Origin: Luteibacter sp. UNC138MFCol5.1
GTDB lineage: Bacteria; Pseudomonadota; Gammaproteobacteria; Xanthomonadales; Rhodanobacteraceae
Length of the DNA stretch: 64,000 nt
NCBI RefSeq assembly: GCF_900110505.1
Contig: NZ_FODZ01000003.1
Location: 311,975 to 375,974, forward strand
Direction: 5' to 3'
The translations under genes and the position numbers were made by a program. Shown here one piece after another: positions 56,212-64,000 of the stretch. Position 1 is the stretch's first letter. The number at the start of each line of letters is the position of its first letter. The notes below the pieces were generated by a model. That model was not told the origin of the DNA. It searched no databases and saw only the letters and a list, made by a program, of their open reading frames with translations.

Positions 56212-57507
56212 TCAGGCCGCGTCGCCACCCTCGCCCGCGATGCGCTGCTGCTGCAGGTTGCCGCGGTAGATAAGGTAAGGCTCAGCCTGACCGTCGATCA
56301 CGGCGTCGTCGACCACGACCTTGCTGACATGCTCCAGCGAGGGCAGTTCGAACATCGTGTCGAGCAGCACCTGCTCCAGGATCGTGCGCAGGCCGCGCGC
56401 GCCGGTCTTGCGCTTGAGCGCGCGACGGGCGATGGCGGACAACGCTTCCGGACGGAACTCCAGCTCGGCGCCTTCCATGTCGAAGAGCTTGCGGAACTGC
56501 TTGGTGACCGCGTTCTTCGGCTCGGTGAGGATCTGCACCAGGGCGGCCTCGTCGAGCTCGTCGAGCGTGGCGACCACCGGCAGGCGGCCGACGAACTCCG
56601 GAATCAGGCCGAAACGGACCAGATCGGCCGGCTCGACTTCCGAAAGCGTCTTGCCGACGTTCTCCGTGCGCTCCTTCGAGCGGACTTCGGCCTTGAAGCC
56701 GATGCCCGTGGTCTCCGAACGCTGCTGGATCACCTTGTCGAGGCCCGCGAACGCGCCGCCGCAGATGAACAGGATGTTGCGCGTGTCGACCTGCAGGAAT
56801 TCCTGCTGCGGGTGCTTGCGACCGCCCTGCGGCGGCACGGAAGCCAGCGTGCCTTCGATCAGCTTCAGAAGCGCCTGCTGCACGCCTTCGCCGGACACGT
56901 CGCGGGTGATCGACGGGTTCTCGCTCTTGCGCGAGATCTTGTCGATTTCATCGATGTAGACGATACCGCTCTGCGCCTTTTCGACGTCGTAGTCGCACTT
57001 CTGCAGAAGCTTCTGGATGATGTTCTCGACATCCTCGCCCACGTAACCGGCTTCGGTCAGCGTGGTGGCATCCGCGATCGTGAACGGCACGTTGAGCAGG
57101 CGCGCCAGCGTCTCGGCCAGCAGCGTCTTGCCCGAACCGGTCGGACCGATCAGGAGGATGTTGGACTTGCCGAGTTCGACCTCGTCGTTCTTCTGGCGCG
57201 ATTCCATGCGCTTGTAGTGGTTGTAGACCGCGACGGAGAGCGCCTTCTTGGCGCGCGTCTGGCCGACCACGTACTGATCGAGGGCTTCCATGATCTCGCG
57301 CGGCTTCGGAAGGTGCGTGCGACCGGAGGCCGCCTTTTCTTCCAGTTCCTCGCGGATGATGTCGTTGCACAGTTCAACGCACTCATCGCAGATGAACACG
57401 CTGGGGCCTGCGATCAGCTTTCGCACTTCATGCTGGCTCTTGCCGCAGAAAGAGCAGTAAAGAATCTTGCCGCCGTCGTTGGAACGGCTCTGCCGCTCGT
57501 CGCTCAT
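56212..57507 (-). CDS. clpX: ATP-dependent Clp protease ATP-binding subunit ClpX
   Basis: ClpX unfolds tagged proteins and feeds them to ClpP. The ATG at 57507 ([20 protein letters not shown]) gives 431 residues. The N-terminal zinc-binding domain has Cys18, Cys21, Cys40 and Cys43. Walker A is GPTGSGKT, and the IGF loop that docks on ClpP is present as [10 protein letters not shown]. clpP lies 103 bp upstream, separated by a short leader. Confidence 0.98.
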   Translation of the reverse strand: MSDERQSRSNDGGKILYCSFCGKSQHEVRKLIAGPSVFICDECVELCNDIIREELEEKAASGRTHLPKPREIMEALDQYVVGQTRAKKALSVAVYNHYKRMESRQKNDEVELGKSNILLIGPTGSGKTLLAETLARLLNVPFTIADATTLTEAGYVGEDVENIIQKLLQKCDYDVEKAQSGIVYIDEIDKISRKSENPSITRDVSGEGVQQALLKLIEGTLASVPPQGGRKHPQQEFLQVDTRNILFICGGAFAGLDKVIQQRSETTGIGFKAEVRSKERTENVGKTLSEVEPADLVRFGLIPEFVGRLPVVATLDELDEAALVQILTEPKNAVTKQFRKLFDMEGAELEFRPEALSAIARRALKRKTGARGLRTILEQVLLDTMFELPSLEHVSKVVVDDAVIDGQAEPYLIYRGNLQQQRIAGEGGDAA

Positions 57508-57610
57508 GCTTTGGGCCCTACTGAGAATCCAGGTGCGCTTTGAGAATAGCACAGCGCTCCGCCCCGGGAATGAGGGGCGAAGTGCCGGTTTTCACAAGCG
57601 AAAAGTACAA

Positions 57611-58243
57611 TCAAGCTGAACGGACGGTATCGACCAGACGCTTGTCGAGCACCGAGTCGATCAGGCCATAGGCCTGGGCTTCCGCGCCGCTCATGAAGCG
57701 GTCGCGCTCGGTGTCGCGGGCGATCTCTTCCACCGTCTTGCCGCTGTGGTGGGCGAGGATCGCGTTGAGACGCTCACGCATGGTGAGGATCTCGCGCGCG
57801 TGGATCTCGATGTCCGTCGCCTGGCCGGAGATACCGCCCGCCCACGGCTGATGGATCATGATGCGCGAATGCGGCAGCGAGTAACGCTTGCCGGCCGCGC
57901 CCGCGGCGAGCAGGAGCGCGCCCATCGAGGCCGCCTGGCCGATGCACATCGTGCTGACGTCCGGCTTCACGAACTGCATCGTGTCGTAGATCGCCATGCC
58001 CGCGGTGACGGAACCACCGGGGCTGTTGATGTACAGGCTGATGTCCTTGTCCGGGTTCTCCGACTCGAGGAACAGCAGCTGGGCGACGATCACATTGGCC
58101 ATGTAATCGTCGACCGGGCCGACGGCGAAGATCACGCGCTCCTTGAGGAGGCGCGAGTAGATATCGTACGAACGCTCGCCGCGCGAGGTCTGTTCGACGA
58201 CGATGGGCACCAGGTTGAGGTTCTGGATCGGAGCCATGGACAT
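57611..58243 (-). CDS. clpP: ATP-dependent Clp protease proteolytic subunit
   Basis: This serine protease forms the barrel that works with ClpX. The 210-residue protein has the catalytic triad Ser106 ([11 protein letters not shown]), His131 ([11 protein letters not shown]) and Asp181 (ERDRFMSG). The start at 58243 ([20 protein letters not shown]) allows a short N-terminal leader, which is removed in this family. tig lies 47 bp upstream. Confidence 0.98.
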   Translation of the reverse strand: MSMAPIQNLNLVPIVVEQTSRGERSYDIYSRLLKERVIFAVGPVDDYMANVIVAQLLFLESENPDKDISLYINSPGGSVTAGMAIYDTMQFVKPDVSTMCIGQAASMGALLLAAGAAGKRYSLPHSRIMIHQPWAGGISGQATDIEIHAREILTMRERLNAILAHHSGKTVEEIARDTERDRFMSGAEAQAYGLIDSVLDKRLVDTVRSA

Positions 58244-58290
58244 GGGGTCTCTCCTTCGTGTGGGGCCCGGTTATTGCCAGCGAACGGCGC

Positions 58291-59583
58291 TCAGGCGCCG
58301 ATCGGCCGCATCACTTCGTCGAAGCTCAGGTTCTGGTCCGTGGTCTTGGCGTTGTCGGCCACCCACTCCGCCACCTGGTCTTCCATCACGCGGTTCTGCA
58401 GTCCCTGCATCAGTTGGGGGTCGCTGTTATACAGTTCAATGACCTTTTCCGGCTCTTCATAGGTGGAGGCAATCGCCGCCAGCATGTCGCCGGTGCGCTT
58501 GCGGTCCAGACGGAGCTCGTTCTTGCGGGCGATCTCGCCCATCAGGAGCGCGGCGATCACGCGCTTGCGCGCGAACGGCAGGGCCTCGGCCACCATCTCC
58601 GGCGACGGCTGCTGGCCGCGCGGGAGGTTGCCGGCGGCAAGGCTCTGGGCCTCGGCGTTGGCCATGAGTTCCGGCACGTCGAGATCCGGGAAGGCGCCGG
58701 CCAGCTTTTCGGCCACTTCGGACTTCAGGCGGGCCATCACCGTCGCCTTGAGCTCGCGCTCGAGGTTGGCGCGGACTTCCTTGCGGAAGGTCTCGATGTC
58801 GCCGTCGGCGACACCGAACATCTTCACGAAGTCGGCGTCGACGGCCGGCAGGTTCGGCTCCTGCACCTTCACGATCTTCAGCGTGACCTTCGCGGTCTTG
58901 CCGGCGAGGTCCGGGTTGCGGAAGTCTTCCGGGAAGGCGACGTCCTGGACCAGGTCGTCACCCGCGGTGCGGCCGGTCAGGGCGTCGTCGAGCGCCTTGA
59001 ACAGGGTGCCCGAACCCAGCACGCTGCCGGCGCGCTCGAGGCCTTCGGCCGGGAAGCGGTAGTCGCCCGCCTCGGCGGAGTATTCGAACATCACGAAATC
59101 GCCTTCCTTCGAGGCGCGGCTGACTTCGTCGAAGCTGCGACGCTGCGTGCGCAGGGTCTCGATCATCTTGTCGATGTCGGCGTCGGTCACTTCGGCCTTC
59201 GGACGGGAGATCTCCAGGGCGGCGACGTCGATCGCCGGGAATTCCGGCATCACCTCGAAGGTGGCCGTGTAGGCGATCTCGCCGTTCTCGGCGTTGCCCG
59301 TGGTGTCGACGGACGGGTTGGCGATCGGCTGGAGCTTTTCCTGCGTGAAGGCCTCGCGCAGCGTGCTGCCGATCAGGTCCGACAGCGCCTCGCCACGGAC
59401 CTGCGCGCCGAAGCGCTGCTTGATCACGTTGGTGGGCACCTTGCCCGGACGGAAGCCCTTCAGGCGCACCGTGCGGCCCATTTCCGCGATGCGCTCGCTG
59501 ACCTGCGTCTCCAGACGCTCAGCCGGGAACTTCACCGTGAGCTTGCGCCCGAGCTTGCCGACATTCTCAACCGAAACCTGCAT
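58291..59583 (-). CDS. tig: Trigger factor
   Basis: This ribosome-bound chaperone and peptidyl-prolyl isomerase meets nascent chains. The ATG at 59583 (MQVSVENVGKLGRKLTVKF) gives 430 residues; an upstream in-frame extension does not look like the family. The ribosome-binding signature GFRPGKVP is at about 43-50. An FKBP-like domain follows (about 150-240), then the helical substrate-binding arms. It is the first gene of the tig-clpP-clpX-lon series. Confidence 0.97.
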   Translation of the reverse strand: MQVSVENVGKLGRKLTVKFPAERLETQVSERIAEMGRTVRLKGFRPGKVPTNVIKQRFGAQVRGEALSDLIGSTLREAFTQEKLQPIANPSVDTTGNAENGEIAYTATFEVMPEFPAIDVAALEISRPKAEVTDADIDKMIETLRTQRRSFDEVSRASKEGDFVMFEYSAEAGDYRFPAEGLERAGSVLGSGTLFKALDDALTGRTAGDDLVQDVAFPEDFRNPDLAGKTAKVTLKIVKVQEPNLPAVDADFVKMFGVADGDIETFRKEVRANLERELKATVMARLKSEVAEKLAGAFPDLDVPELMANAEAQSLAAGNLPRGQQPSPEMVAEALPFARKRVIAALLMGEIARKNELRLDRKRTGDMLAAIASTYEEPEKVIELYNSDPQLMQGLQNRVMEDQVAEWVADNAKTTDQNLSFDEVMRPIGA

Positions 59584-59760
59584 GACCTCTCCTGAAACCA
59601 CCACGGACGTGGCGCGATGGCGACCATCCGTCGCCGTAACCGAACACAAGGGTTCCACCGCATGGGCCGGGGCGATGGCCGCGACCTGCCTCCCGGCGGT
59701 GAAAAACCCCGCAAATGACTGCCCATTCTACGTTTTGCCTTCACGCCGCCGCAACCTGCC

Positions 59761-60195
59761 TCAACCGGGTGCCAGGCGCCTCGGACCGGCCCCTTCGGCT
59801 GCCAGCCGATCTTCCGGATTGGCGAGGGCGCAGGCCTTGAGGGACAGGCAGCCGCAGCCGATGCAACCAGTCAGCCGGTCCTTCAGTTCGGTCAGCTGGG
59901 CGATCCGATCTTCGAGCTCCGCGCGCCAGGCGGCGGACATCGTGGCCCAGTCCTCCACCGAGGGCGTACGCTGGTCCGGCAGGCACGCGAGCGCCTGCCG
60001 GACCGATTCCAGCGGCATGCCGACGCGTTGGGCGACCCGGATGACCGCGATCCGGCGGAGCACGTCCGCCGCGTAGCGTCGCTGGTTCCCGGCCGTCCTG
60101 AGACTGCGGATCAACCCCTTGCGCTCATAGAAGTGGAGAGCGGACACCGCAACCCCGGCGCGCTTCGCCACCTCGCCGACGCTGAATTCCCGCAT
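59761..60195 (-). CDS. soxR: Redox-sensitive transcriptional activator SoxR
   Basis: This MerR-family regulator senses redox-cycling compounds with a [2Fe-2S] cluster. The 144-residue protein has the N-terminal winged helix (FSVGEVAKRAGVAVSALHFYERKGLI), a dimerisation helix and the cluster motif CIGCGCLSLKAC (Cys111, Cys114, Cys116, Cys122), identical in spacing to E. coli SoxR. No soxS gene is near; a divergent MFS gene lies behind a SoxR-like operator. Outside enterics SoxR usually controls such genes directly. Confidence 0.96.
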   Translation of the reverse strand: MREFSVGEVAKRAGVAVSALHFYERKGLIRSLRTAGNQRRYAADVLRRIAVIRVAQRVGMPLESVRQALACLPDQRTPSVEDWATMSAAWRAELEDRIAQLTELKDRLTGCIGCGCLSLKACALANPEDRLAAEGAGPRRLAPG

Positions 60196-60198
60196 TGC

Positions 60199-60229
60199 TT
60201 GACCTCAACATTAGTTTAGGTCGCATGGT
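60199..60229 (+). promoter_or_regulatory. SoxR-type promoter and operator of the MFS gene
   Basis: A -35 TTGACC (60199-60204) and a weak -10 CATGGT (60224-60229) are separated by 19 bp, the stretched spacer typical of MerR-family targets. The spacer holds an imperfect palindrome ACCTCAACAT/TAGTTTAGGT (60202-60221), close in layout to the E. coli soxS operator. It starts 6 bp from the soxR ATG, so it may also regulate soxR. Confidence 0.7.
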
Positions 60230-60287
60230 GCCCCCTCGGGTGCCCGTGGGCAACCGTGCGAGACTCCCCCTCCCCCAAGGAACCCGA

Positions 60288-61667
60288 ATGAACGTGGGCA
60301 CGTCCGATCCAGACCTCCTCGCCAACGCCGGTGCCGCGCGCGCTCCGGGCATCCTCTCGCCTCCCTACCGGGCCGCGACGGTCGGCATGGTCGCGCTGAT
60401 CTCCCTGATCGCCTTCGAGGCGCTGGCGGTGACGACGGCCATGCCGACCGTCGCCCGTGAGCTCGACGGCCTGCGCGCCTACGCGCTCGCGTTCGGCGGC
60501 GTCCTCGCGACGAGCGTGATCGGCATGACCCTGTCCGGCCGCTGGAGCGACAGGAAGGGGCCGGCACCCGCGATGTGGACGGGGTTGGCTGGCTTCGTGA
60601 TCGGGCTGCTCATCGCCGGCTTCGCCCGCGACATGCCGACGCTGCTCATCGGTCGGCTGGTCCAGGGACTCGGCGCCGGCTGCCTCTCGCCCGCGCTGTA
60701 CGTCATCGTCGGGCGCCTTTATCCGGACGCACTGCGGCCGAAGGTCTTCGCAGCCTTCTCCGCGGGATGGGTCGTCCCTGCCCTGATCGGTCCTGCCGTC
60801 AGCGGCGCGATCGTCGAGCACGTCGGCTGGCGCTGGGTATTCCTGGGCGTGCCGCTTCTCGCGGTGCCGGCCGCGGTCGCCCTGCGCGGTGCGCTGCGAT
60901 CGCTCGCGTCCCCGGAGGGCGCGGCCGCGGACGCACCCGGCCGCATGGGTTACTCGATCGGGGCGGCGGTCGGCGCCTGCCTCCTCTTCGTCGCGGGCCA
61001 GGAGCAAGGGTGGCGCGTCGCGGCCATTCTCTTGCCGGCCCTGGCCCTGCTCCTTTTCTGCGGCCGCCGTCTTCTGCCGGCCGGTACGCTTCGCGCCGCG
61101 CGCGGGCTTCCCGCCGTCGTCGCGCTGCGAGGTGTCGCCGCCTCCGCGTTCTTCGGCACGGAGGCCTTCCTGCCCCTCGCGTTCTCGACCCAGCACGGCC
61201 TCTCGCCGATGTGGGCGGGCGTCGCGATCAGCGTCGGCGCGATCGGCTGGTTCTCCGGCTCCTGGTACCAGGGGCACTACGCGAAGGTATCGCGGCGAAC
61301 GCTGCTCTTGCGCGGCACGGCGCTCATGGTGATCGGCAGCACGATCGCCGCGCTCTGCACGTTCGCGTGGATGCCGGTGATCGCCTCCGTCGCGGGCTGG
61401 CTGCTGACCGGTCTCGGCATGGGCATGCTCTACGGCACCGTCGCGGTGCTCGCGCTGTCGATATCGGAGGAACACGAACAGGGCAGGAATAGTTCGGCGT
61501 TGCAGCTGTGCGAATCGCTGATGGTCGCGACCACGCTCGCCATCGGCGGCTCGTTGTTCGCCGCGCTGCTCGCGACATCGCACACCGCGGCCTTCGCCGC
61601 GAACTTCGCGATCACCGTGCTGCTCGCGGTGCTCGGCACCGTGGTGGCGCGGCGCGCGGTGACCTGA
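60288..61667 (+). CDS. MFS efflux-type transporter, probable SoxR target
   Basis: This 459-residue inner-membrane protein of the major facilitator superfamily resembles the DHA drug:H+ antiporters. The start is ATG 60288 after AAGGA. About 12 to 14 hydrophobic spans are visible. The loop motif GRWSDRKGPAPAMW near residue 85 is the MFS motif A, and GRLVQGLGAGCLSPALYVIV fits motif B. The substrate is unknown; the SoxR-type promoter suggests redox-active toxins or drugs. Confidence 0.88.
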   Translation: MNVGTSDPDLLANAGAARAPGILSPPYRAATVGMVALISLIAFEALAVTTAMPTVARELDGLRAYALAFGGVLATSVIGMTLSGRWSDRKGPAPAMWTGLAGFVIGLLIAGFARDMPTLLIGRLVQGLGAGCLSPALYVIVGRLYPDALRPKVFAAFSAGWVVPALIGPAVSGAIVEHVGWRWVFLGVPLLAVPAAVALRGALRSLASPEGAAADAPGRMGYSIGAAVGACLLFVAGQEQGWRVAAILLPALALLLFCGRRLLPAGTLRAARGLPAVVALRGVAASAFFGTEAFLPLAFSTQHGLSPMWAGVAISVGAIGWFSGSWYQGHYAKVSRRTLLLRGTALMVIGSTIAALCTFAWMPVIASVAGWLLTGLGMGMLYGTVAVLALSISEEHEQGRNSSALQLCESLMVATTLAIGGSLFAALLATSHTAAFAANFAITVLLAVLGTVVARRAVT

Positions 61668-61870
61668 GCGCCGTCGACCTCGGGCCCGCGTGTTTCGCGA
61701 TGGTGCTCCAGAACCAAGGATGCCCCTGACTCCGAATCAACACACATGCGCACACACATGCCAGGGCGGCATGGCATCGGACCGACAGCCTTGCATCGCT
61801 AAACTAGCGCGCCACGCAGTTTGCCTGCGGTGCAACCGCTGGAAAGGGTTGGTAGGCTAGGAGCGAACAC

Positions 61871-62089
61871 ATGGAAGAGACACGAGCAATGAATGCCGAC
61901 GACATCGACGAGATCCGCGCGAACATTTCGAAGACCATGGCCGAGACGATGAAAATCGGCGCCGAAACCGCGAAGATCCAGGCAGAGTCCCGTTACTACC
62001 CGGTCGTCGCCTTCGGCGCGATCATCGTCAGCGCCGTCGGCGCCGCCACCGCCATCATCGTCAAGCTTTTCTTTTACGCGGATTCGTAA
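61871..62089 (+). CDS. Small single-span membrane protein (72 aa)
   Basis: I do not recognise a family. The ATG at 61871 has an AGGAG box 7 nt upstream. An acidic, helix-prone N-terminal half (residues 1-40, MNADDIDEIRANISKTMAET, then MKIGAETAKIQAES) precedes one membrane helix at about 44-66, ending in FFYADS. It looks like a membrane-anchored coiled-coil or small regulator. It lies 5 bp from the convergent tRNA-Leu, so it has no room for its own terminator. Confidence 0.65.
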   Translation: MEETRAMNADDIDEIRANISKTMAETMKIGAETAKIQAESRYYPVVAFGAIIVSAVGAATAIIVKLFFYADS

Positions 62090-62093
62090 GGGA

Positions 62094-62178
62094 TGGTGCG
62101 AGAGGCGGGACTCGAACCCGCACGGGTTGCCCCGTCAGAACCTAAATCTGGTGCGTCTACCAATTCCGCCACTCTCGC
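62094..62178 (-). tRNA. tRNA-Leu (anticodon TAG)
   Basis: This is a class II tRNA of 85 nt with a long variable arm. The acceptor stem is GCGAGAG/CTCTCGC with discriminator A and an encoded CCA. The anticodon loop TTTAGGT holds TAG. The T-arm is GCGGGTTCGAGTCCCGC. Confidence 0.96.
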
Positions 62179-62238
62179 GCGCCGCGTCATTCTAGGCGCG
62201 TGGGCCGCACCGGTCCACTGCGCCGGCCGGCGGGAGCG

Positions 62239-63906
62239 TCAGGCCCGGCAACCCGCCAGAAGATCCAGATCCGGCTTGTAGAGCGTCGTCCTCACGTCGA
62301 AGAAGCCCAGCAACGTGTGGAACAGATTGTCCTGGCTCGCGGGCTGGGTGCGGCGCTGCTCCATGCAGTCCAGGCGCACGCCGCTGTCGCGCGCCCAGCC
62401 GGGAGAAAGCCACATCAGCATCGGCACATGCTTCTGCTGGCTGGGCGCCGTGTCCCAGTCCGCGCCGTGCAGGTAGATGTCGTGCTCGCCGAGCGATTCG
62501 CCGTGGTCGGAGAGGTACATCATCGCGCTGTCGACGTCGGGCACCGCCTCGAGGGTGTCCACGACGCGCCCGAGGATGTGATCCGTGTAGAGGATCGTGT
62601 TGTCGTAGCTCGCCACCGCCTGCGCGTACGTGCAGGTCTGGACCTCGCCCGTATCGCAGCCCGGGCCGAACACATTGAACGCCGCCGGATAGCGCTGGAA
62701 GTAGTCCGGACCATGACTGCCCTTCAGGTGCAGCACCAGCAGTGCCGGCGAGCGCATGCGGGCGAGGCGTTCCGGAAGGTCGGTCAAGAGGACATCGTCG
62801 AAGCAGCCCTCGGCGTCGCACAGGCCCGCGACCCTGGCGTTGGTGAGGTCGTCGTTCGGTACGCGAGCGCAGACGTCCTTGCAGCCTTCGTCGTTGTCGC
62901 GCCAGAAGACGTCGACGCCGGCGTGCTGGAGCACGTCCAGCGCGTTCCAGTGCGATTTGGCGACGGGCTTGTCGAATCTTGCGCGCGTCATGTCCGAGAA
63001 CATGCAGGGCACCGAGATCGTCGTCGCCGTGCCGCACGACCAGGTATCGCTGAAATAAATGGCGCCGGCGCGCTTCATCTCCGGATTCGTCTCGCGCCCA
63101 TATCCCTGCAGCGACTGATTCTCCGCCCTCGCCGTCTCGCCCACCACGAGCACGACGACGCGCTTGCGGTCGTTCGTCGTCGGCGCGAGCGTCGCGTCGG
63201 TGCCGATCGGCGTCATGCTGCGCTTCGGACGGAAGACGTCGCGCTGCAGGTAATGAAAGGTGCCGCTGAGCGCCGCATACGGATTGAACACTTCATACAA
63301 CGCGCGATGGTTGCGCTCGAAGTACACGTAGTTGCGGCCGGCCAGCATCGACGGCACCACCATCAGCAACGCGGCGCCGAACACGATGGCGGCGCGCTGA
63401 CCGAGGCTGCGCCACATCGACGGGAAACGCACCGGCACGAGGAGGACGAGCACCGCCGGCAGCACGCCGAACGCGAGCATCCAGCCGACGGAGCCGAACG
63501 TGACCAGCGCGAGCGCTTCCGCGCGCTGCGTCTCGAAGATGCTCTGGATGATTTCTTCGTTGAGGTGCACGCCGAACGCGTCGGCGTAGTAAGCGCTCGC
63601 AGCCGCGACGAGGATGAGCAACGCGAGGATGGGCTTGCCGATGCGCGGCCACGTCACCAGGGCGAGGGTCAGCACCAGGTTGCCGACGAGCCGACAGCAA
63701 ACGGTCACACTCAGCAGCCAGAATCCTGGGGTGCCGCGCGATGCGGTCAGCGCGTCATGGACCTGCGTCCACAGCTCCCGGTTGAGCACCGTGAGGATGT
63801 AGAGGGCCACGATGGCCCCGAGCGCCCAGGCGGGCACGCCGCGCCGCGCGGCGCGCATACGGCTTCGCCCTGCCGACAGGACGGGCGAATGGGTGTGGAT
63901 CGACAT
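62239..63906 (-). CDS. EptA-type lipid A phosphoethanolamine transferase
   Basis: This inner-membrane enzyme transfers phosphoethanolamine to lipid A or LPS, a change that lowers polymyxin binding. The 555-residue protein has five N-terminal helices (to about residue 185) and a periplasmic alkaline-phosphatase-like domain. Zinc and catalytic residues are present: Glu257 (VVGETARAEN), Thr295 or a neighbouring threonine (CGTATTISVPCMFS) and Asp467-His468 (LSDHGESLGEHD). Paired cysteines typical of the domain are present. Its upstream region runs to the window end with no regulator visible. Confidence 0.93.
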   Translation of the reverse strand: MSIHTHSPVLSAGRSRMRAARRGVPAWALGAIVALYILTVLNRELWTQVHDALTASRGTPGFWLLSVTVCCRLVGNLVLTLALVTWPRIGKPILALLILVAAASAYYADAFGVHLNEEIIQSIFETQRAEALALVTFGSVGWMLAFGVLPAVLVLLVPVRFPSMWRSLGQRAAIVFGAALLMVVPSMLAGRNYVYFERNHRALYEVFNPYAALSGTFHYLQRDVFRPKRSMTPIGTDATLAPTTNDRKRVVVLVVGETARAENQSLQGYGRETNPEMKRAGAIYFSDTWSCGTATTISVPCMFSDMTRARFDKPVAKSHWNALDVLQHAGVDVFWRDNDEGCKDVCARVPNDDLTNARVAGLCDAEGCFDDVLLTDLPERLARMRSPALLVLHLKGSHGPDYFQRYPAAFNVFGPGCDTGEVQTCTYAQAVASYDNTILYTDHILGRVVDTLEAVPDVDSAMMYLSDHGESLGEHDIYLHGADWDTAPSQQKHVPMLMWLSPGWARDSGVRLDCMEQRRTQPASQDNLFHTLLGFFDVRTTLYKPDLDLLAGCRA

Positions 63907-64000
63907 CGGGCAACTCGTTCGCCCGGCGCGTTCGCGGGCAGGTCAAAGGCGTGGAATAAAGGGGCCATCATGGGCTCGCACGCCTTTCCGGGAACTGTCC

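Noticed and set aside
53524-57543. A 1,339-codon plus-strand frame opposite lon and clpX
   Set aside because: Antisense shadow of two conserved genes; it crosses the clpX terminator.

Overview
The window is a high-GC gammaproteobacterial chromosome segment made almost entirely of housekeeping genes. Several features point to the Xanthomonadales, most likely a Rhodanobacteraceae member such as Luteibacter or Dyella. They are the gene order fabH-fabD-fabG-acpP-fabF-pabB-pabC-mltG-tmk-holB-pilZ, a KdkA next to an LPS-type glycosyltransferase, FabV in place of FabI, and GTGGGAGC-type and 'PAHAGIHG'-type intergenic repeats. The genus is an inference from gene content and order; no database was searched.

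Layout. 1-486: tandem intergenic repeats and the nuo terminator. 531-15203 (minus): the complete 14-gene nuoA-N operon for respiratory complex I. 15486-27294 (minus): a lipid, wall and replication block, read as yceD-rpmF, then fabH-fabD-fabG, acpP, and fabF-pabB-pabC-mltG-tmk-holB-PIG-L-pilZ. 27452-28484 (plus): a small membrane protein and a Maf-type pyrophosphatase. 28490-30079 (minus): a GT39-type glycosyltransferase, divergent from a plus-strand moxR / DUF58 / transglutaminase operon and a Slp lipoprotein (to 34637). 34716-37981 (minus): HIT protein, recR, ebfC, dnaX, 4.5S SRP RNA and tRNA-Ser(GGA). 38133-40739: LPS core genes kdkA (with a beta-lactamase-fold gene) and a divergent family-9 glycosyltransferase. 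40828-44383: DUF6165 protein, Nramp transporter, YihY/BrkB protein, two small genes and tRNA-Ser(CGA). 44530-49379: PP2C phosphatase and the dnaQ-rnhA / YafS-like methyltransferase / gloB / mltD neighbourhood. 49399-59583 (minus): fabV, ppiD, tRNA-Asp, tRNA-Val, HU, lon, clpX, clpP and tig. 59761-64000: a soxR/MFS divergent pair with a recognisable SoxR-type promoter, a small membrane protein, tRNA-Leu and an EptA-type phosphoethanolamine transferase.

How the genes work together. The nuo operon builds the proton-pumping NADH dehydrogenase. The fab block makes acyl chains on AcpP; FabV at 49399-50616 supplies the enoyl reductase step. pabB and pabC feed folate synthesis, mltG and mltD act on peptidoglycan, and tmk, holB, dnaX, dnaQ, rnhA and recR serve DNA replication and repair. 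tig-clpP-clpX-lon-hupB-ppiD is the standard protein folding and quality-control locus. kdkA, the glycosyltransferases and the EptA-type enzyme modify LPS or lipid A.

I found no prophage, transposase, CRISPR array, secretion system or defence island, and no clear undescribed multi-gene system. The points most worth checking are local. fabH appears to begin at a CTG codon that overlaps the stop of a 5-codon ORF. yceD looks nearly leaderless. A SoxR-type box sits directly in front of an efflux-type MFS gene. There is a nearly perfect 34-bp inverted repeat between fabD and fabH. plsX is absent from its usual place. Two small genes and a His/Asp-rich loop in NuoL also deserve a look.
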